Shown: in pieces, positions 27,247-36,690 of the stretch
Layout of the letters: every line of letters starts with the position of its first letter
Numbering within the stretch: position 1 is the stretch's first letter
Assembly (NCBI GenBank): GCA_964635375.1
Contig: CAZWOU010000008.1
Location: 13,688-77,687, forward strand
Reading direction: 5' to 3'
Origin: CAZMNY01 sp964635375
GTDB taxonomy: Bacteria > Planctomycetota > Planctomycetia > Pirellulales > Pirellulaceae
Length of the DNA stretch: 64,000 nucleotides
Translations under genes and position numbers: made by a program
The notes under the pieces: model-generated
What the model saw: the letters and a program-made list of their open reading frames with translations, nothing else
Database searches by the model: none
Told to the model about the DNA's origin: nothing

Positions 27247-27959
27247 TTACTTTTGTGTGGCCTTCTGTGCCGCGCCACCTTTTTGAGCAGCACCACCCTT
27301 TTGGGCGGCTCCACCTTTTTGGACGGGGCTCACGCCACCTTTTTGAGCAGCTCCACCTTTTTGAGCAGCTCCACCTTTTTGAGCGGCTCCACCCTTCTGG
27401 GCAGCTCCACCTTTTTGCGCGGCTCCACCCTTTTGGGCAGCTCCACCTTTTTGCGCGGCTCCACCCTTCTGGGCAGCTCCACCTTTTTGCGCGGCTCCAC
27501 CCTTTTGGGCAGCTCCACCTTTTTGNNNNNNNNNNNNNNNNNNNNNNNNNNNNNNNNNNNNNNNNNNNNNNNNNNNNNNNNNNNNNNNNNNNNNNNNNNN
27601 NNNNNNNNNNNNNNNNNNNNNNNNNTTTGCGCGGCTCCACCCTTTTGGGCAGCTCCACCTTTTTGAGCGGCTCCACCCTTTTGGGCAGCTCCACCTTTTT
27701 GAGCGGCTCCGCCTTTTTGGGCAGCGCCATTCTTCTGAGCAGCTCCGCCCTTTTGGGCAGCGCCGTCTTTTTGAGCGGCTCCGCCCTTTTGGGCAGCGCC
27801 GTCTTTTTGAGCGGCTCCGCCTTTTTGGGCAGCGCCATTCTTCTGAGCAGCTCCGCCCTTTTGGGCAGCGCCGTCTTTTTGAGCGGCGCCATCAGCGCCG
27901 TAGACCGTCGAACCGAACAGCAAAGCGGCGCAAGCGGCCATCGTCCAAAGGTGTCGCAT
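27247..27959 (-). CDS. Exported Q-K-G-G-A-A hexapeptide-repeat protein, interrupted by assembly gap
   Basis: Starts at the ATG at 27959 with signal peptide MRHLWTMAACAALLFGSTVYG, then repeats of QKGGAA with variants QKDGAA and QKNGAA. The same repeat continues in a different apparent frame below the 100-N gap and ends QKATQK at the TAA 27249-27247. The gap length is a placeholder, so the frame shift across it is artificial and one gene is inferred. The repeat unit is 18 bp, often in 36-bp pairs. Mature protein is almost pure Ala, Gly, Gln and Lys: highly basic, probably disordered, and outside the cytoplasmic membrane. No enzymatic domain. It might bind polyanions such as DNA or glycans; that is inference. 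Confidence 0.8.
27526..27625. other. 100-N assembly gap in tandem repeat
   Basis: Exactly 100 N, flanked on both sides by the same 18-bp coding repeat. The true repeat number and length are unknown. Confidence 0.99.
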
Positions 27960-28129
27960 ATCTATTTCCTCCACAGCAAGCGAATCACCGAAAAGATGTA
28001 AAACGACTTCGTCGCCAGCCACCCCCCGTGTCATTGCGTGGTAGGAGCTCACGTCGAATCGCACGAAACGCACAACTCAACACGACCTTCTCCAAACACC
28101 CTAGGCAGCTGCTCTTACGCAGACAAATT

Positions 28130-28158
28130 AAGCTACCAAGGTAAAATTACCTTGTCAA
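28130..28158 (-). promoter_or_regulatory. Promoter with operator-like palindrome for the hexapeptide-repeat gene
   Basis: On the minus strand TTGACA (28158-28153) is followed after 17 bp by TAGCTT (28135-28130), a perfect -35 and a weak -10. The spacer is almost filled by the 18-bp palindrome CAAGGTAAAATTACCTTG (28137-28154), with 8-bp arms and 2-bp centre. A repressor bound there would block RNA polymerase. The start codon is about 170 bp downstream. Confidence 0.45.
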
Positions 28159-28159
28159 C

Positions 28160-28748
28160 ATAATTGAGTTTGCATTGCCGACTAGGAAGGATGGGTCAGG
28201 TGTGTCCTGAAAACCTACTCGCTAGTTGGCCATGTGGCGAAAAATCACCGCCCAATTATCAGGAAAAACACGCAGTCTAGTGCAAGCACGCTGAATACGA
28301 CGTTAATCCCGGTTAGGCAAGGTGCGCCGGGGTAGGCGAACCGACCGTTCCGAATTCCTCTCAGACCCAATTGTCTGAACAAAGAACATGACCTCGTCTT
28401 CGGAATTGCACCTCGCACGTCACGCCCTTTTGTGGCGAATCGGGCGAGTTTGCCAAATGGACGGCAGTGTTACCGAGCCACGCCCTAAAGCTTCGACGCT
28501 CGTGCAATTGCCTCTATGTTGCCGAGACGGCAGGGCCTCTGCGAGCCGCATTCTCGACCGGAGAACAAGGGGATCGGGGGAGCGTGTTAGTGGTCGATCG
28601 GGTGAGATTGTGTCAATTGAAGGGGATGGCTGTTTATCCGGGTTGGATCGTGGGATCGCCCGGCGGGCCAACTCGCCTCGTCCTCGCGGGGGCCCAGTTT
28701 GCCAATGGGGATCAGTCTTTCCGGTACACGGCCCTGGATTGGCTTTAT
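28160..28748. other. Noncoding stretch without recognised content
   Basis: About 590 bp between the divergent repeat-protein and DUF1549 genes. Open frames exist on both strands (for example 28388-28906 plus and 28420-28761 minus), but they lack family motifs and run into the promoter or the next gene in another frame. I see no tRNA, rRNA or array. Confidence 0.5.
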
Positions 28749-28777
28749 TTGCCGGGCTCATTTCAATAAACTTTTAT
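28749..28777 (+). promoter_or_regulatory. Candidate promoter of the DUF1549 operon
   Basis: TTGCCG (28749-28754) and TTTTAT (28772-28777) are spaced by 17 bp and lie 32 bp before the GTG at 28809. Each box has four of six consensus positions. The spacing is good and the surrounding DNA unusually AT-rich. Confidence 0.35.
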
Positions 28778-28808
28778 GGGTGTTTGAAATCGAGCGAGAG
28801 GATTTCGC

Positions 28809-31233
28809 GTGTTTCACCGTCGGGCGGCATTATCGCTGATCTTATTCCTATTCACCGCAGCAGCGTCAATCGCAGCGGAGGAACGTCCCCAACCAATTGG
28901 AATTGAGCGGCGCGGGCGCCCACCGCGGTCTGCTTGTCGAGGGCAGGGCAGCCGATGGCCGTTGGGTCGACCTGACTCATCGAGCCCGCTATCTCTCAAC
29001 CCAACCGGGGGTCGTGCGGGTGGACGCTGGCGGCGTGGTGTCGAGTCAGACCGACGGGGGAGCGGCAATCCGTGTCGAAGCGGAAGGCATGACCAAACGC
29101 GTGGACGTCCGCGTCACGGCGACCGCGATCGCAGCTGAGCTCGATTTCGGGAACGACATCGTACCTCTTCTGAGCCGTTACGGCTGCAATGCGTCGCGCT
29201 GTCATGGCAAAGCCGGAGGCCAGAACGGCTTCAAACTCTCGGTGTTTGGGTTTGACCCCAAGTCGGACCATGTCGCCTTGACTCAGGAGGGTCGAGGTCG
29301 GCGCGTTTTCCTGGCCGCGCCAAGTCAGAGTCTATTGTTGAGCAAGGCCAGCGGACACTCGCCCCACGGTGGAGGCGCGCGAATTGAGCCCTCATCGCGA
29401 GCCTACCGTCGCCTGGAGCGTTGGGTCGCTTCCGGCGCCGAGTTCGCAACCGCCGATGCAGCTCAATTGGTTCGCCTAACGCTGACTCCGGACCGCCGCG
29501 TGGTCGATATGAAGCAGAGTCAACAATTGCGGGCGATTGCGGTCTACGACGACGGGCGGCAGGTCGACGTCACTTACGAGGCGCGCTACGACACGAACCA
29601 ACCGGGCTTGGTTCAAGTGGACGAGAACGGATTAGTGACTGCTGGCGAGGCGCCTGGACAGGCAGCGGTGATGGCGAGCTACATGGGGCAAGTGGATCAG
29701 TTTCAGATCCTTGTTCCTCGCCCCGCGACGTTGCCGGTGGCCGCGAACGAGTCGCTGGAGAGCCATTTCATCGACGGTCCCGTCCAGGCTCAGTTGCAGC
29801 GAATGCGAATCACTTCTTCGCCCATCGCGAACGATGGCGAGTTCTTACGGCGAGTCTACTTGGATGTTATCGGCACGCTGCCGACTCCGGACGAAGCCCA
29901 GCGGTTCTTGAGCAGTTCGTCGCCAGACAGACGAGCCAATTTGGTGGACGAGCTTTTGGAGCGTCCCGAGTACGCTGTCTACTGGTCGTTGAAATGGTCT
30001 GACATTCTTCGGGTCGACAGGCAGGCGTTGGGTCACAAGGACGCTTATGCGTTTTACCGCTGGATCCACAACCAATTCGAATCTAACCGTCGCTTCGACG
30101 CATTTGCGCGAGACTTGATCACCGCCTCGGGGCCACTCCGCGATTCGCCCCAAGGACATTTCTATGCAGCCGTTAAGGGAGCTGGATCGCAAGCGAGTTC
30201 GCTATCGCAGATCTTCCTTGGCGTTCGCATTGCCTGCGCCGAATGCCACCATCATCCTTTCGATCGTTGGAGCCAGACCGATTACTTGGGAATGGCAAGC
30301 TATTTCACGGCCATTAAGAAGGCGGATTCATCTCGTGGCCCGTCGCTGTTCGCCAACAACTCGCCAGCGTCTCGGAAACACCCGCGGTCAGGGAAACTGG
30401 TCAGCGCGCATCCTTTAGGAGTAGCTCTGCCGGAGGGCGATGCGGCGCCGCGAGGTGAACAGCGGGCGGAACTAGCGAGCTGGATGACATCTCCCACCAA
30501 CCCTTGGTTTGCACGAGCTGCGGCCAACCGCTACTGGGCCCATTTTCTCGGCCGTGGGATCGTCGATCCGGTCGATGATTTTCGCGACACGAACCCACCC
30601 AGCAACCCCGAGCTGCTCGACGCCCTGGCTGAGAGTTTTTCCGCTGGCGGATTTGATGTCAAGCAACTGATTCGCGAGATCACATCGTCTAAGACTTATC
30701 AGCGGTCGGCAACGCCAAACGAGACGAACCAGCGCGACGAGCAGAACTACTCACGCCGCTTGTTCAAACGACTCGAAGCCGAAGTACTGCTGGACGCTGT
30801 CTCTCAGGTGACTGGGACACCCGAGAAGTTCCAGGGTGTGCCGTTCGGTTCGCGGGCGATTGGATTGTGGGACAGCGAGACGCGACACTACTTCCTGAAA
30901 CAATTTGGTCGACCGATGCGCAAGACAGCCTGCGAGTGCGAGCGAACGTCCTCGCCGAATGTGGGACAAGTTCTGCACTTGCTCAACTCGCAAGACTTGG
31001 CGAACAAGATTAGTCACGCAGGCGGTCGAGCGGCAAGGTTGACGCGGCAATACACCGACGATAAGCCGATCGTTCGCGAGCTCTATTGGGCTGCATTGTC
31101 TCGACGCCCTACGAGTCAAGAGATGGAGGCGGCGATAGGGCACCTGAGTGAGCCGTCGCAAACCCGACGCAAGAATGTAGAAGACTTGATTTGGGCTTTG
31201 ATGAACACGCTCGAATTCGTTTTTAACCACTAG
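28809..31233 (+). CDS. DUF1549/DUF1553 exported heme-binding protein, with frameshift near its N-terminus
   Basis: A GTG at 28809 with AGAGGA ahead encodes a signal peptide (MFHRRAALSLILFLFTAAAS). The main frame only opens at about 28897, one base out of register. Dropping one C in the CCAACC near 28888-28894 would join them as ERPQQLELSGAGAH. The body has Ig-like BIG2 segments before and after a CX4CH heme site (GCNASRCHG), DUF1549 (DGEFLRRVYLDVIGTLPT), a second CxxCH-like motif (CAECHHHPFDRW) and DUF1553 (AANRYWAHFLGRGIVDP). It heads a three-gene operon with DUF1501 and PPC proteins. The shift may be a sequencing error or a real mutation. Confidence 0.85.
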
Positions 31234-31341
31234 GCGGAGTTTGCAGAATGGTTGCAAAGCCGACTCACGGAAATCGTCTGCGTTGTCCGGTGATTCTAGA
31301 TTGGAAACCTCGCGTTCTTTTCTAGGCATCGCTTAGCGCGC
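31234..31341. repeat. Dispersed intergenic repeat, copy A
   Basis: About 106 bp starting right after the DUF1549 stop. It aligns along its whole length with 57117-57223, with core blocks TGCGTTGT, GATTCTAG, AAACCTCGC and GCATCGC in the same order and spacing. Roughly three quarters of positions match by eye. Confidence 0.75.
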
Positions 31342-31390
31342 TATGGCCAAGAAGCGTTTCACAACCTGACTTTCAGAATGGGCGTGTACG

Positions 31391-32731
31391 ATGTCGAAGC
31401 AGCGACGAACATTTTGTGACGGCCTCAGGCGACGCAGCTTTCTTCGACTGGGTGGCGCCGCTCTATTCGCCGCCCCCTGCACGTTGGCCGGCGTCGTCGG
31501 AAGCGAGAAGAAAAGTCTCGCCAGCCCTCTCGCCGCCAAGGCCAAATCGCTCATCTTCGTATTCCTCAAAGGCGGGTTGAGTACGATCGACACTTGGGAC
31601 CTGAAGCCCGACGCTCCAGCCGAGTTTCGCGGCGAGTTCCGGCCGATATCGAGCAGCGTGGCGGGGATTCAGTTGGGCGAGCACATTCCGCGTACGGCTC
31701 AGCAGATGGATAAGTTCTCGCTCATACGCTCGTTTGCGCACGGCGACTCAAACCACGGCCCAGCTGATCACTACATGCTGACAGGTTATCGCCCGACAGC
31801 CGGCTTCAACGCGGGACTCGCGCCCAACAATCAACGGCCGTCTCACGGCGCCATCATTTCTAGAAGTCTAGGTCCACAAGGAGCTGTGCCGCCCTACATC
31901 TGCCTGCCTGACATGCATCCAAGCTGCGGCGCCTCGTACCTCGGTCCCCCGGCCGAGCCCTTCAGCATCGACTCGGACCCAAGTGATCCGGCATTCAAAG
32001 TGCGCGACATCGTGCCACCGCTCGATGTCGACGCCGCCCGCGCCATCCGCCGCAAGCAGTTGCTCCAGGTTGTGGATCGATATCAGAAGTCTGTCGAACG
32101 AGCGGCTAACTCGAGCGTCGCCGCGATTGGCGAGTTCCGGCAGAAGGCGTTCGAGTTGATGACCTCGAAAGAAGCGAAGAAGGCGTTCAATATTCATGAC
32201 GAACCAGATCGATTGCGTGATGAGTACGGTCGAAACTCACTCGGCCAATCGTGCCTGATGGCCAGGCGGCTCGTCGCTGCCGGAGTCCGTTGCATCACGA
32301 TCAATCACGTCGATTGGGATACCCACGACAGCAACTTCACGACATTGCGACGCGACTTGCTGCCCAAGCTGGACGCCGCCATGTCGACGTTGTTCCGAGA
32401 TCTCGATGATCGTGGCATGTTGGAATCGACGTTGGTGGTCGTCAGCGGCGAATTCGGCCGCACGCCGCAAATCAACAAGAATGCGGGGCGCGACCACTGG
32501 GGCGACGGGTTCACTGTCGCGATTGGCGGCGGCGGAATACAGGGAGGACGCGTGATCGGCAAAACGACGTCACGGGCTGAGAAACCTGCAGTCGAACCGC
32601 ACGGCCCGGAAGACCTCGCCGCCACTCTCCACCGGCTTCTGGGAATCAACCCGGAGCGGGAGTTTTTTACGCCAGAGGGCCGGCCCATTAAAGTTGTCAA
32701 CGAAGGTCGCACCATTCAAGGCTTGCTCTAA
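31391..32731 (+). CDS. DUF1501 protein, Tat-exported
   Basis: 446 aa. The leader is Tat-like (GLRRRSFLRLGGAALFAAPC). DUF1501 features follow: LIFVFLKGGLSTIDTWDLKPDAP, SFAHGDSNHGPADHYMLTGY, VDWDTHDSNF and VVSGEFGRTPQINKNAGRDHWG. The fold is alkaline-phosphatase-like with likely metal ligands in the Asp/His segments, but no reaction is known. It sits between the DUF1549/1553 and PPC genes and, like the other two DUF1501 genes in this window, is paired with a DUF1549/1553 protein. Confidence 0.93.
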   Translation: MSKQRRTFCDGLRRRSFLRLGGAALFAAPCTLAGVVGSEKKSLASPLAAKAKSLIFVFLKGGLSTIDTWDLKPDAPAEFRGEFRPISSSVAGIQLGEHIPRTAQQMDKFSLIRSFAHGDSNHGPADHYMLTGYRPTAGFNAGLAPNNQRPSHGAIISRSLGPQGAVPPYICLPDMHPSCGASYLGPPAEPFSIDSDPSDPAFKVRDIVPPLDVDAARAIRRKQLLQVVDRYQKSVERAANSSVAAIGEFRQKAFELMTSKEAKKAFNIHDEPDRLRDEYGRNSLGQSCLMARRLVAAGVRCITINHVDWDTHDSNFTTLRRDLLPKLDAAMSTLFRDLDDRGMLESTLVVVSGEFGRTPQINKNAGRDHWGDGFTVAIGGGGIQGGRVIGKTTSRAEKPAVEPHGPEDLAATLHRLLGINPEREFFTPEGRPIKVVNEGRTIQGLL

Positions 32732-32733
32732 CT

Positions 32734-35103
32734 ATGCTTCCCCATTCGCCACACGATGCGTTTTGCCGAGCGACAGCTTGGTGTTTGCGTCTAACGATCG
32801 TTGCAGTCTTTGCGACTCCTTGCTTTGGCCCTTGGGCAGCCCTTCGCGCAGACACTCCGTCAGCCGACTATATCTTTCCTGCCGGAGGTCAACGCGGAAC
32901 GATAGTCTCCTTTGATGTCGGCGCGACATTCCTGCACGGCGGCGCGCATTTTGAAATGCAAGGCGAGGGAGTGGCGACCTCGGCGCAGGTTGTGGAGGCA
33001 GATACGAACTGGTTCGAAGGCCCGATGATTGTCAAGCCGGCTTCGCAGCGAGCCGAAAACTACCCTCGCGACCACGCTGGTCAAGCCGAGATTGCTAAGG
33101 ACGCCGAGCTGGGATTTCGATACTGGCGAATCCGCACGTCACAGGGCGTCACACCGAGCCGACCGTTCGTCGTGGGCGAGCTGCCGGAAGTGGTCGAACT
33201 GGAAATCGACGGTCTGCCGAGGGCCCAGCACGTCTCGATTCCGGTCACGGCCAATGGTCGCATCTTCCCTCGTGAGGATGTCGACATTTGGACGTTCAAG
33301 GCAATACAAGGGCGAGTGTATAGTTGTCGAGTTTGCGCCGCAGAGATTCAATCTCCGCTCGATTCGCAGCTCAAACTGTTCGGCCCCGATGGGCGCCTCG
33401 TCGCGGAGAACGACGACCACCGCTCGGCCGACTCTGCGATTCTCTTCAAAGCCACCGCCAGCGGCACGCATCGGATTCAGATCTGCGACACGCAGTTTCG
33501 CGGATTGCAAGATTACGTTTATCGGTTGACGATTAGCGACCTGCCCCAAGTCGCTCGCGTCTTTCCGCTCGGCGCCAAACGAGGCCAGGTCACGGCGTTT
33601 CAACTCGCAGGACAAGGCCTCCCTAACGGGACCAAGTTGTCGAGGACCATCAGCGAACAGATTGGCGTGCGGGCGATTCAGTTTTCGCCGCCTGGAAACG
33701 GGGACGCGAACCCAATTCAGATCGATGTGGGAGAGGCGGACGAATGGATGGAGGACCAAATGGCAGACGGCGGGACCGTGAACGGAAGCGGCTCGCTCAA
33801 CGGCAGGATACTCCGCGATGGCGAGCAGGACCTTTGGAATTGGCGGACCGAGAAAGGTAAGCAGTACTCGCTGACGCTGCTGACCGAATCGCTCGGTTCA
33901 CCGTTGCTTGCCGACCTTTTGGTCGAGGACTCGAAGGGAAAGGCGGTCAAACAGTTTCTTGCCAATCCACAGCGGCCACTTCAAGCACGACTGACGATTG
34001 CCGGCGCCGATGCGCCCTACGTGATTCGTATCGCAGGCAAGACGCATGGCCCCGAGCACGCTTATCGGCTGAAGTGCGTGGAGATTGCGCCCGACTTTCA
34101 ACTGCGACTCGGGAGCGACGCGGTCACGGCCTACCGAGGGCAAAAGGCGAGCCTGACAGTCCAGGTTGAACGACGTGGCTTCCAGGGAGAGATCGAACTC
34201 TCCATCGATGGGTTGCCAGGTGACATTGAGCTCGAATCCGCGAAGGTTCCGGCCAACAAGAACAGCGCCCCACTCACGATCAGCATCGGAGAAACGGCTC
34301 GCGTCCGCCCAGTCCACGCGACCATCATCGGGAGAGCGATGATCGACGGTGTGGAAACGACGCGAGTCGCCTCACTTCCGACGCCGCATTCCCCTGTCGA
34401 TCGTACGGACGTCTTGATCGGCGTCTCCATGCCAACGCCGTTCAAGCTCGATGGCGTGGCCTTCGAAACTCGCTATGGAGCGCGGGGCACGCTCTTTCGG
34501 CGGCACTTTGTGGTTCACCGCAACGGTTTCCAAGGCCCGCTGCAGCTGAGCCTGGCGGACCGGCAGGTGCGACATCTTCAGGGCATGACGGGCGTCGACA
34601 TGTCGCTGGCAGCCGACAAGAGTGAATGCGATTTCGCAATTCGGATTCCGACTTGGCTGGAAATGAACCGGACGAGCCGCACCGTGGTGATGGCCGTTGG
34701 CAAAGTGAAAGACGAACAGGGCGCCGAGCATACGGTCAGCTTTAGCTCGCAAACTCCCAAAGACCAAATCGTGTTGCTCACCGCACCTTGCCCGATCAGC
34801 GTCTCCGTAGCCAAGCCATCCATGCATGCGCAACCCGGCGCCACACTGAGCGTCGATTTTCGCGTCGACCGAGGCATACTGCAGCCTGCTCCTGTGCGAA
34901 TCGAGTTGATCGCCGCCTCCCACATGAAAGGCCTAACCGCGCTGCCAGTCCAACTGGATTCGGGCCAACAGAATGGGCAGATGGCAATTCAGATCGGCGA
35001 ACAACCTGGGCCGTTCAACATGCCGTTGACGTTGCGGGCAACGACGACCGACGGCCGGGACGAAGTGATCGCAGAAACCAAGTTTGGATTGGTGTTGCCC
35101 TAG
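32734..35103 (+). CDS. Exported PPC-domain protein
   Basis: 789 aa, ATG two bases after the DUF1501 stop, so almost certainly co-transcribed and coupled. Signal peptide near residues 8-35 (LTIVAVFATPCFGPWAALRAD). The segment DVDIWTFKAIQGRVYSCRVCA to GTHRIQICDTQFRG is a bacterial pre-peptidase C-terminal (PPC) domain; a second PPC-like copy is DGEQDLWNWRTEKGKQYSLTL. The rest is Ig-like or other beta-sandwich repeats. There is no protease domain, so it is probably a binding or scaffold partner of the other two operon proteins. Confidence 0.85.
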   Translation: MLPHSPHDAFCRATAWCLRLTIVAVFATPCFGPWAALRADTPSADYIFPAGGQRGTIVSFDVGATFLHGGAHFEMQGEGVATSAQVVEADTNWFEGPMIVKPASQRAENYPRDHAGQAEIAKDAELGFRYWRIRTSQGVTPSRPFVVGELPEVVELEIDGLPRAQHVSIPVTANGRIFPREDVDIWTFKAIQGRVYSCRVCAAEIQSPLDSQLKLFGPDGRLVAENDDHRSADSAILFKATASGTHRIQICDTQFRGLQDYVYRLTISDLPQVARVFPLGAKRGQVTAFQLAGQGLPNGTKLSRTISEQIGVRAIQFSPPGNGDANPIQIDVGEADEWMEDQMADGGTVNGSGSLNGRILRDGEQDLWNWRTEKGKQYSLTLLTESLGSPLLADLLVEDSKGKAVKQFLANPQRPLQARLTIAGADAPYVIRIAGKTHGPEHAYRLKCVEIAPDFQLRLGSDAVTAYRGQKASLTVQVERRGFQGEIELSIDGLPGDIELESAKVPANKNSAPLTISIGETARVRPVHATIIGRAMIDGVETTRVASLPTPHSPVDRTDVLIGVSMPTPFKLDGVAFETRYGARGTLFRRHFVVHRNGFQGPLQLSLADRQVRHLQGMTGVDMSLAADKSECDFAIRIPTWLEMNRTSRTVVMAVGKVKDEQGAEHTVSFSSQTPKDQIVLLTAPCPISVSVAKPSMHAQPGATLSVDFRVDRGILQPAPVRIELIAASHMKGLTALPVQLDSGQQNGQMAIQIGEQPGPFNMPLTLRATTTDGRDEVIAETKFGLVLP

Positions 35104-35138
35104 CGGACGCCATTTCGCCCATACGGCGCCCCTCGCCG

Positions 35139-35942
35139 CTAGTCTCGTTTCTTCCAGCCGAGAGGCATGTCTGGCTGTTGCCATGCGCTCATTCCGCCAT
35201 CGACAAATAGCATCTGCCCTTGCACGTGCTGGGCGCCGTCGCTGACAAGCAGCACTGCGGCGTCTCCGCAGACATCGGAGTCGGGAACCTGCCCGTTGGG
35301 CGTGTGCAACTCCATCCAATCGGCGAAGTTCTCATCATCGTCGATGATCGAGGTCAGGGGAGTTCGGACGAGCCCGGGAGCGAGTCCGTTGACGCGAATG
35401 TTGAGGGGCGCGAGGGAGACACACAGAGTGCGAACCATCGCATCCACCGCGCCTTTGGATGTGTCGTAAGCCGAATGCACAGGCTCGGCGAGCCTTCCAT
35501 TGATCGATCCGATCATCAACACGCGTCCCGCAACTCGGTTTTCGACCCAGTGTCGGGCGAATCGTTGAGTCAAAAAAAAGCTCGAGGCGACATTCAATCG
35601 CATCGTGTACTCGAACGAATCAAACTCCATCTCTAAGAACGGTTTGTCGATATACGAGCCTGCATTGTTAACGAGAATGTCGATGCTGGCGTTAGCTTGC
35701 AGGGCCGCGTCGAGCAGTTCGTCGACGGCTAGCTCAGTCGGCCCGCCCAAGTCCGCCGTGACAAAAGAAGTCCTCGCTCCCAATCGTTGGCATGCCGCAA
35801 CAGCCTCGCGCGAAGCGTCAGTCTCGCTACGGCCATGCAGCACAACGTCGGCGCCGGCCCTTGAGAAGGCCTCGGCAATCGACCTCCCCACACCCTTGGT
35901 AGACCCGGTAATCAGCGCCGTGTGGCCTTTCAAGTGAATCAT
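35139..35942 (-). CDS. Short-chain dehydrogenase/reductase
   Basis: 267 aa, classical SDR: TGSTKGVG (residues 12-19) binds NAD(P), NNAG at 92-95, and the catalytic set Ser146, Tyr159, Lys163 (YDTSK). The C-terminal GQMLFVDGGMS is typical of 3-oxoacyl-ACP reductase or glucose-1-dehydrogenase-like members. An HGRSETD segment after the second strand suggests NADP preference; uncertain. Cytoplasmic. The substrate is not predictable. Confidence 0.93.
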   Translation of the reverse strand: MIHLKGHTALITGSTKGVGRSIAEAFSRAGADVVLHGRSETDASREAVAACQRLGARTSFVTADLGGPTELAVDELLDAALQANASIDILVNNAGSYIDKPFLEMEFDSFEYTMRLNVASSFFLTQRFARHWVENRVAGRVLMIGSINGRLAEPVHSAYDTSKGAVDAMVRTLCVSLAPLNIRVNGLAPGLVRTPLTSIIDDDENFADWMELHTPNGQVPDSDVCGDAAVLLVSDGAQHVQGQMLFVDGGMSAWQQPDMPLGWKKRD

Positions 35943-36116
35943 CGTATGAAGCGCTCCAGTCAGCCTAGGAACAACGTTGCCACAAGTGGGGAAAATTTGA
36001 ATCTTGTTGGAGAAACGTGAACTAGTTTACGCTCTTTCGCGTGCCGGTTGTATACGATGGGCGCTCAACCGAGATCCGCCCGACGAAGACACGTTCCCCA
36101 TAAGGATGCGCATCCA

Positions 36117-36683
36117 ATGATCAAACCAGTATTCGCGCTCTTTGTACTGCTCTCCGCCAATGTCGCCCTGGGGCAGCAGCCAAAACTGGCGACGGCGCCT
36201 GGACTGGACGTCGGCAAGGCGGCGCCCGCTTTCGACCTGCCCAACCAGGATGGGGAGAAGCAATCGCTCAAATCGATGTTGAAAAAAGGCAAAGTGGCAA
36301 TCGTCTTCTATCGCTCAGCAGCGTGGTGACGGTTCTGCATCGAGCAGTTGGTTCAACTGCAAGAGAACGTCGACAAATTCAACAAAGCCGGCGTCCAACT
36401 CGTTGGAATTAGTTACGATTCCCAAGAGATCCTGAAGAACCTCAAGCAGAGAAAAAAGCTCACGTTCCCGCTATTGTCCGACAAGAACAGCAAGGTAATC
36501 AAGCGGTACGGCGTATTGAACAAGTCGATCAAGTCGGGAAGGCATTACGGAATTCCCCATCCCACGACGATTCTGATTGATCAGGACGGCATAGTACGGG
36601 CAAAGCTGTTTGTCGGTACGTACAAGCGTCACTCGCCCAAGCAACTCTTGGACGCCGCAGCCAAATTGCCTGCGCGGAACTAG
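36117..36683 (+). CDS. Exported peroxiredoxin-like (AhpC/TSA) selenoprotein, in-frame TGA as Sec71
   Basis: 188 aa if the TGA at 36327-36329 is read as selenocysteine. ATG at 36117 has AAGGA about 10 bp upstream and opens a signal peptide (MIKPVFALFVLLSANVALG). Before the TGA: KAAPAFDLPNQDG and VAIVFYRSAAW; after it, in the same frame: RFCIEQLVQLQENV, ISYDS, FPLLSD, IPHPTTILIDQDG. The family reads RSADWCxxCxxQL here, so the TGA is exactly at the peroxidatic Cys, giving W-U-R-F-C. A SECIS-like hairpin follows at the expected distance. Upstream and downstream parts are both fully conserved, which argues against a dead gene. A sequencing or nonsense error is the alternative. It probably reduces peroxides or disulfides outside the cytoplasmic membrane. 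Confidence 0.82.
36327..36360 (+). promoter_or_regulatory. Candidate bacterial SECIS element
   Basis: After the TGA (36327-36329), GCAGTTG (36344-36350) and CAACTGC (36354-36360) form a perfect 7-bp stem with loop GTT. The loop begins 21 nt after the UGA with a G in first position, which fits the general bacterial SECIS layout bound by SelB. It lies wholly inside the coding sequence, as bacterial SECIS elements do. Confidence 0.65.
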
Positions 36684-36690
36684 CATGCCA

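Noticed and set aside
27250..27900. CRISPR-like regular repeats
   Set aside because: The repeats are 18-bp coding units without unique spacers and translate to QKGGAA.
28388..28906. 172-codon open frame upstream of the DUF1549 gene
   Set aside because: No motif, overlaps the likely promoter and signal-peptide start of the DUF1549 gene in another frame.
36117..36683. Two separate genes or a pseudogene split at TGA
   Set aside because: The frame is unchanged on both sides, both halves match one family, and the stop is exactly at the catalytic Cys with a SECIS-like hairpin after it.
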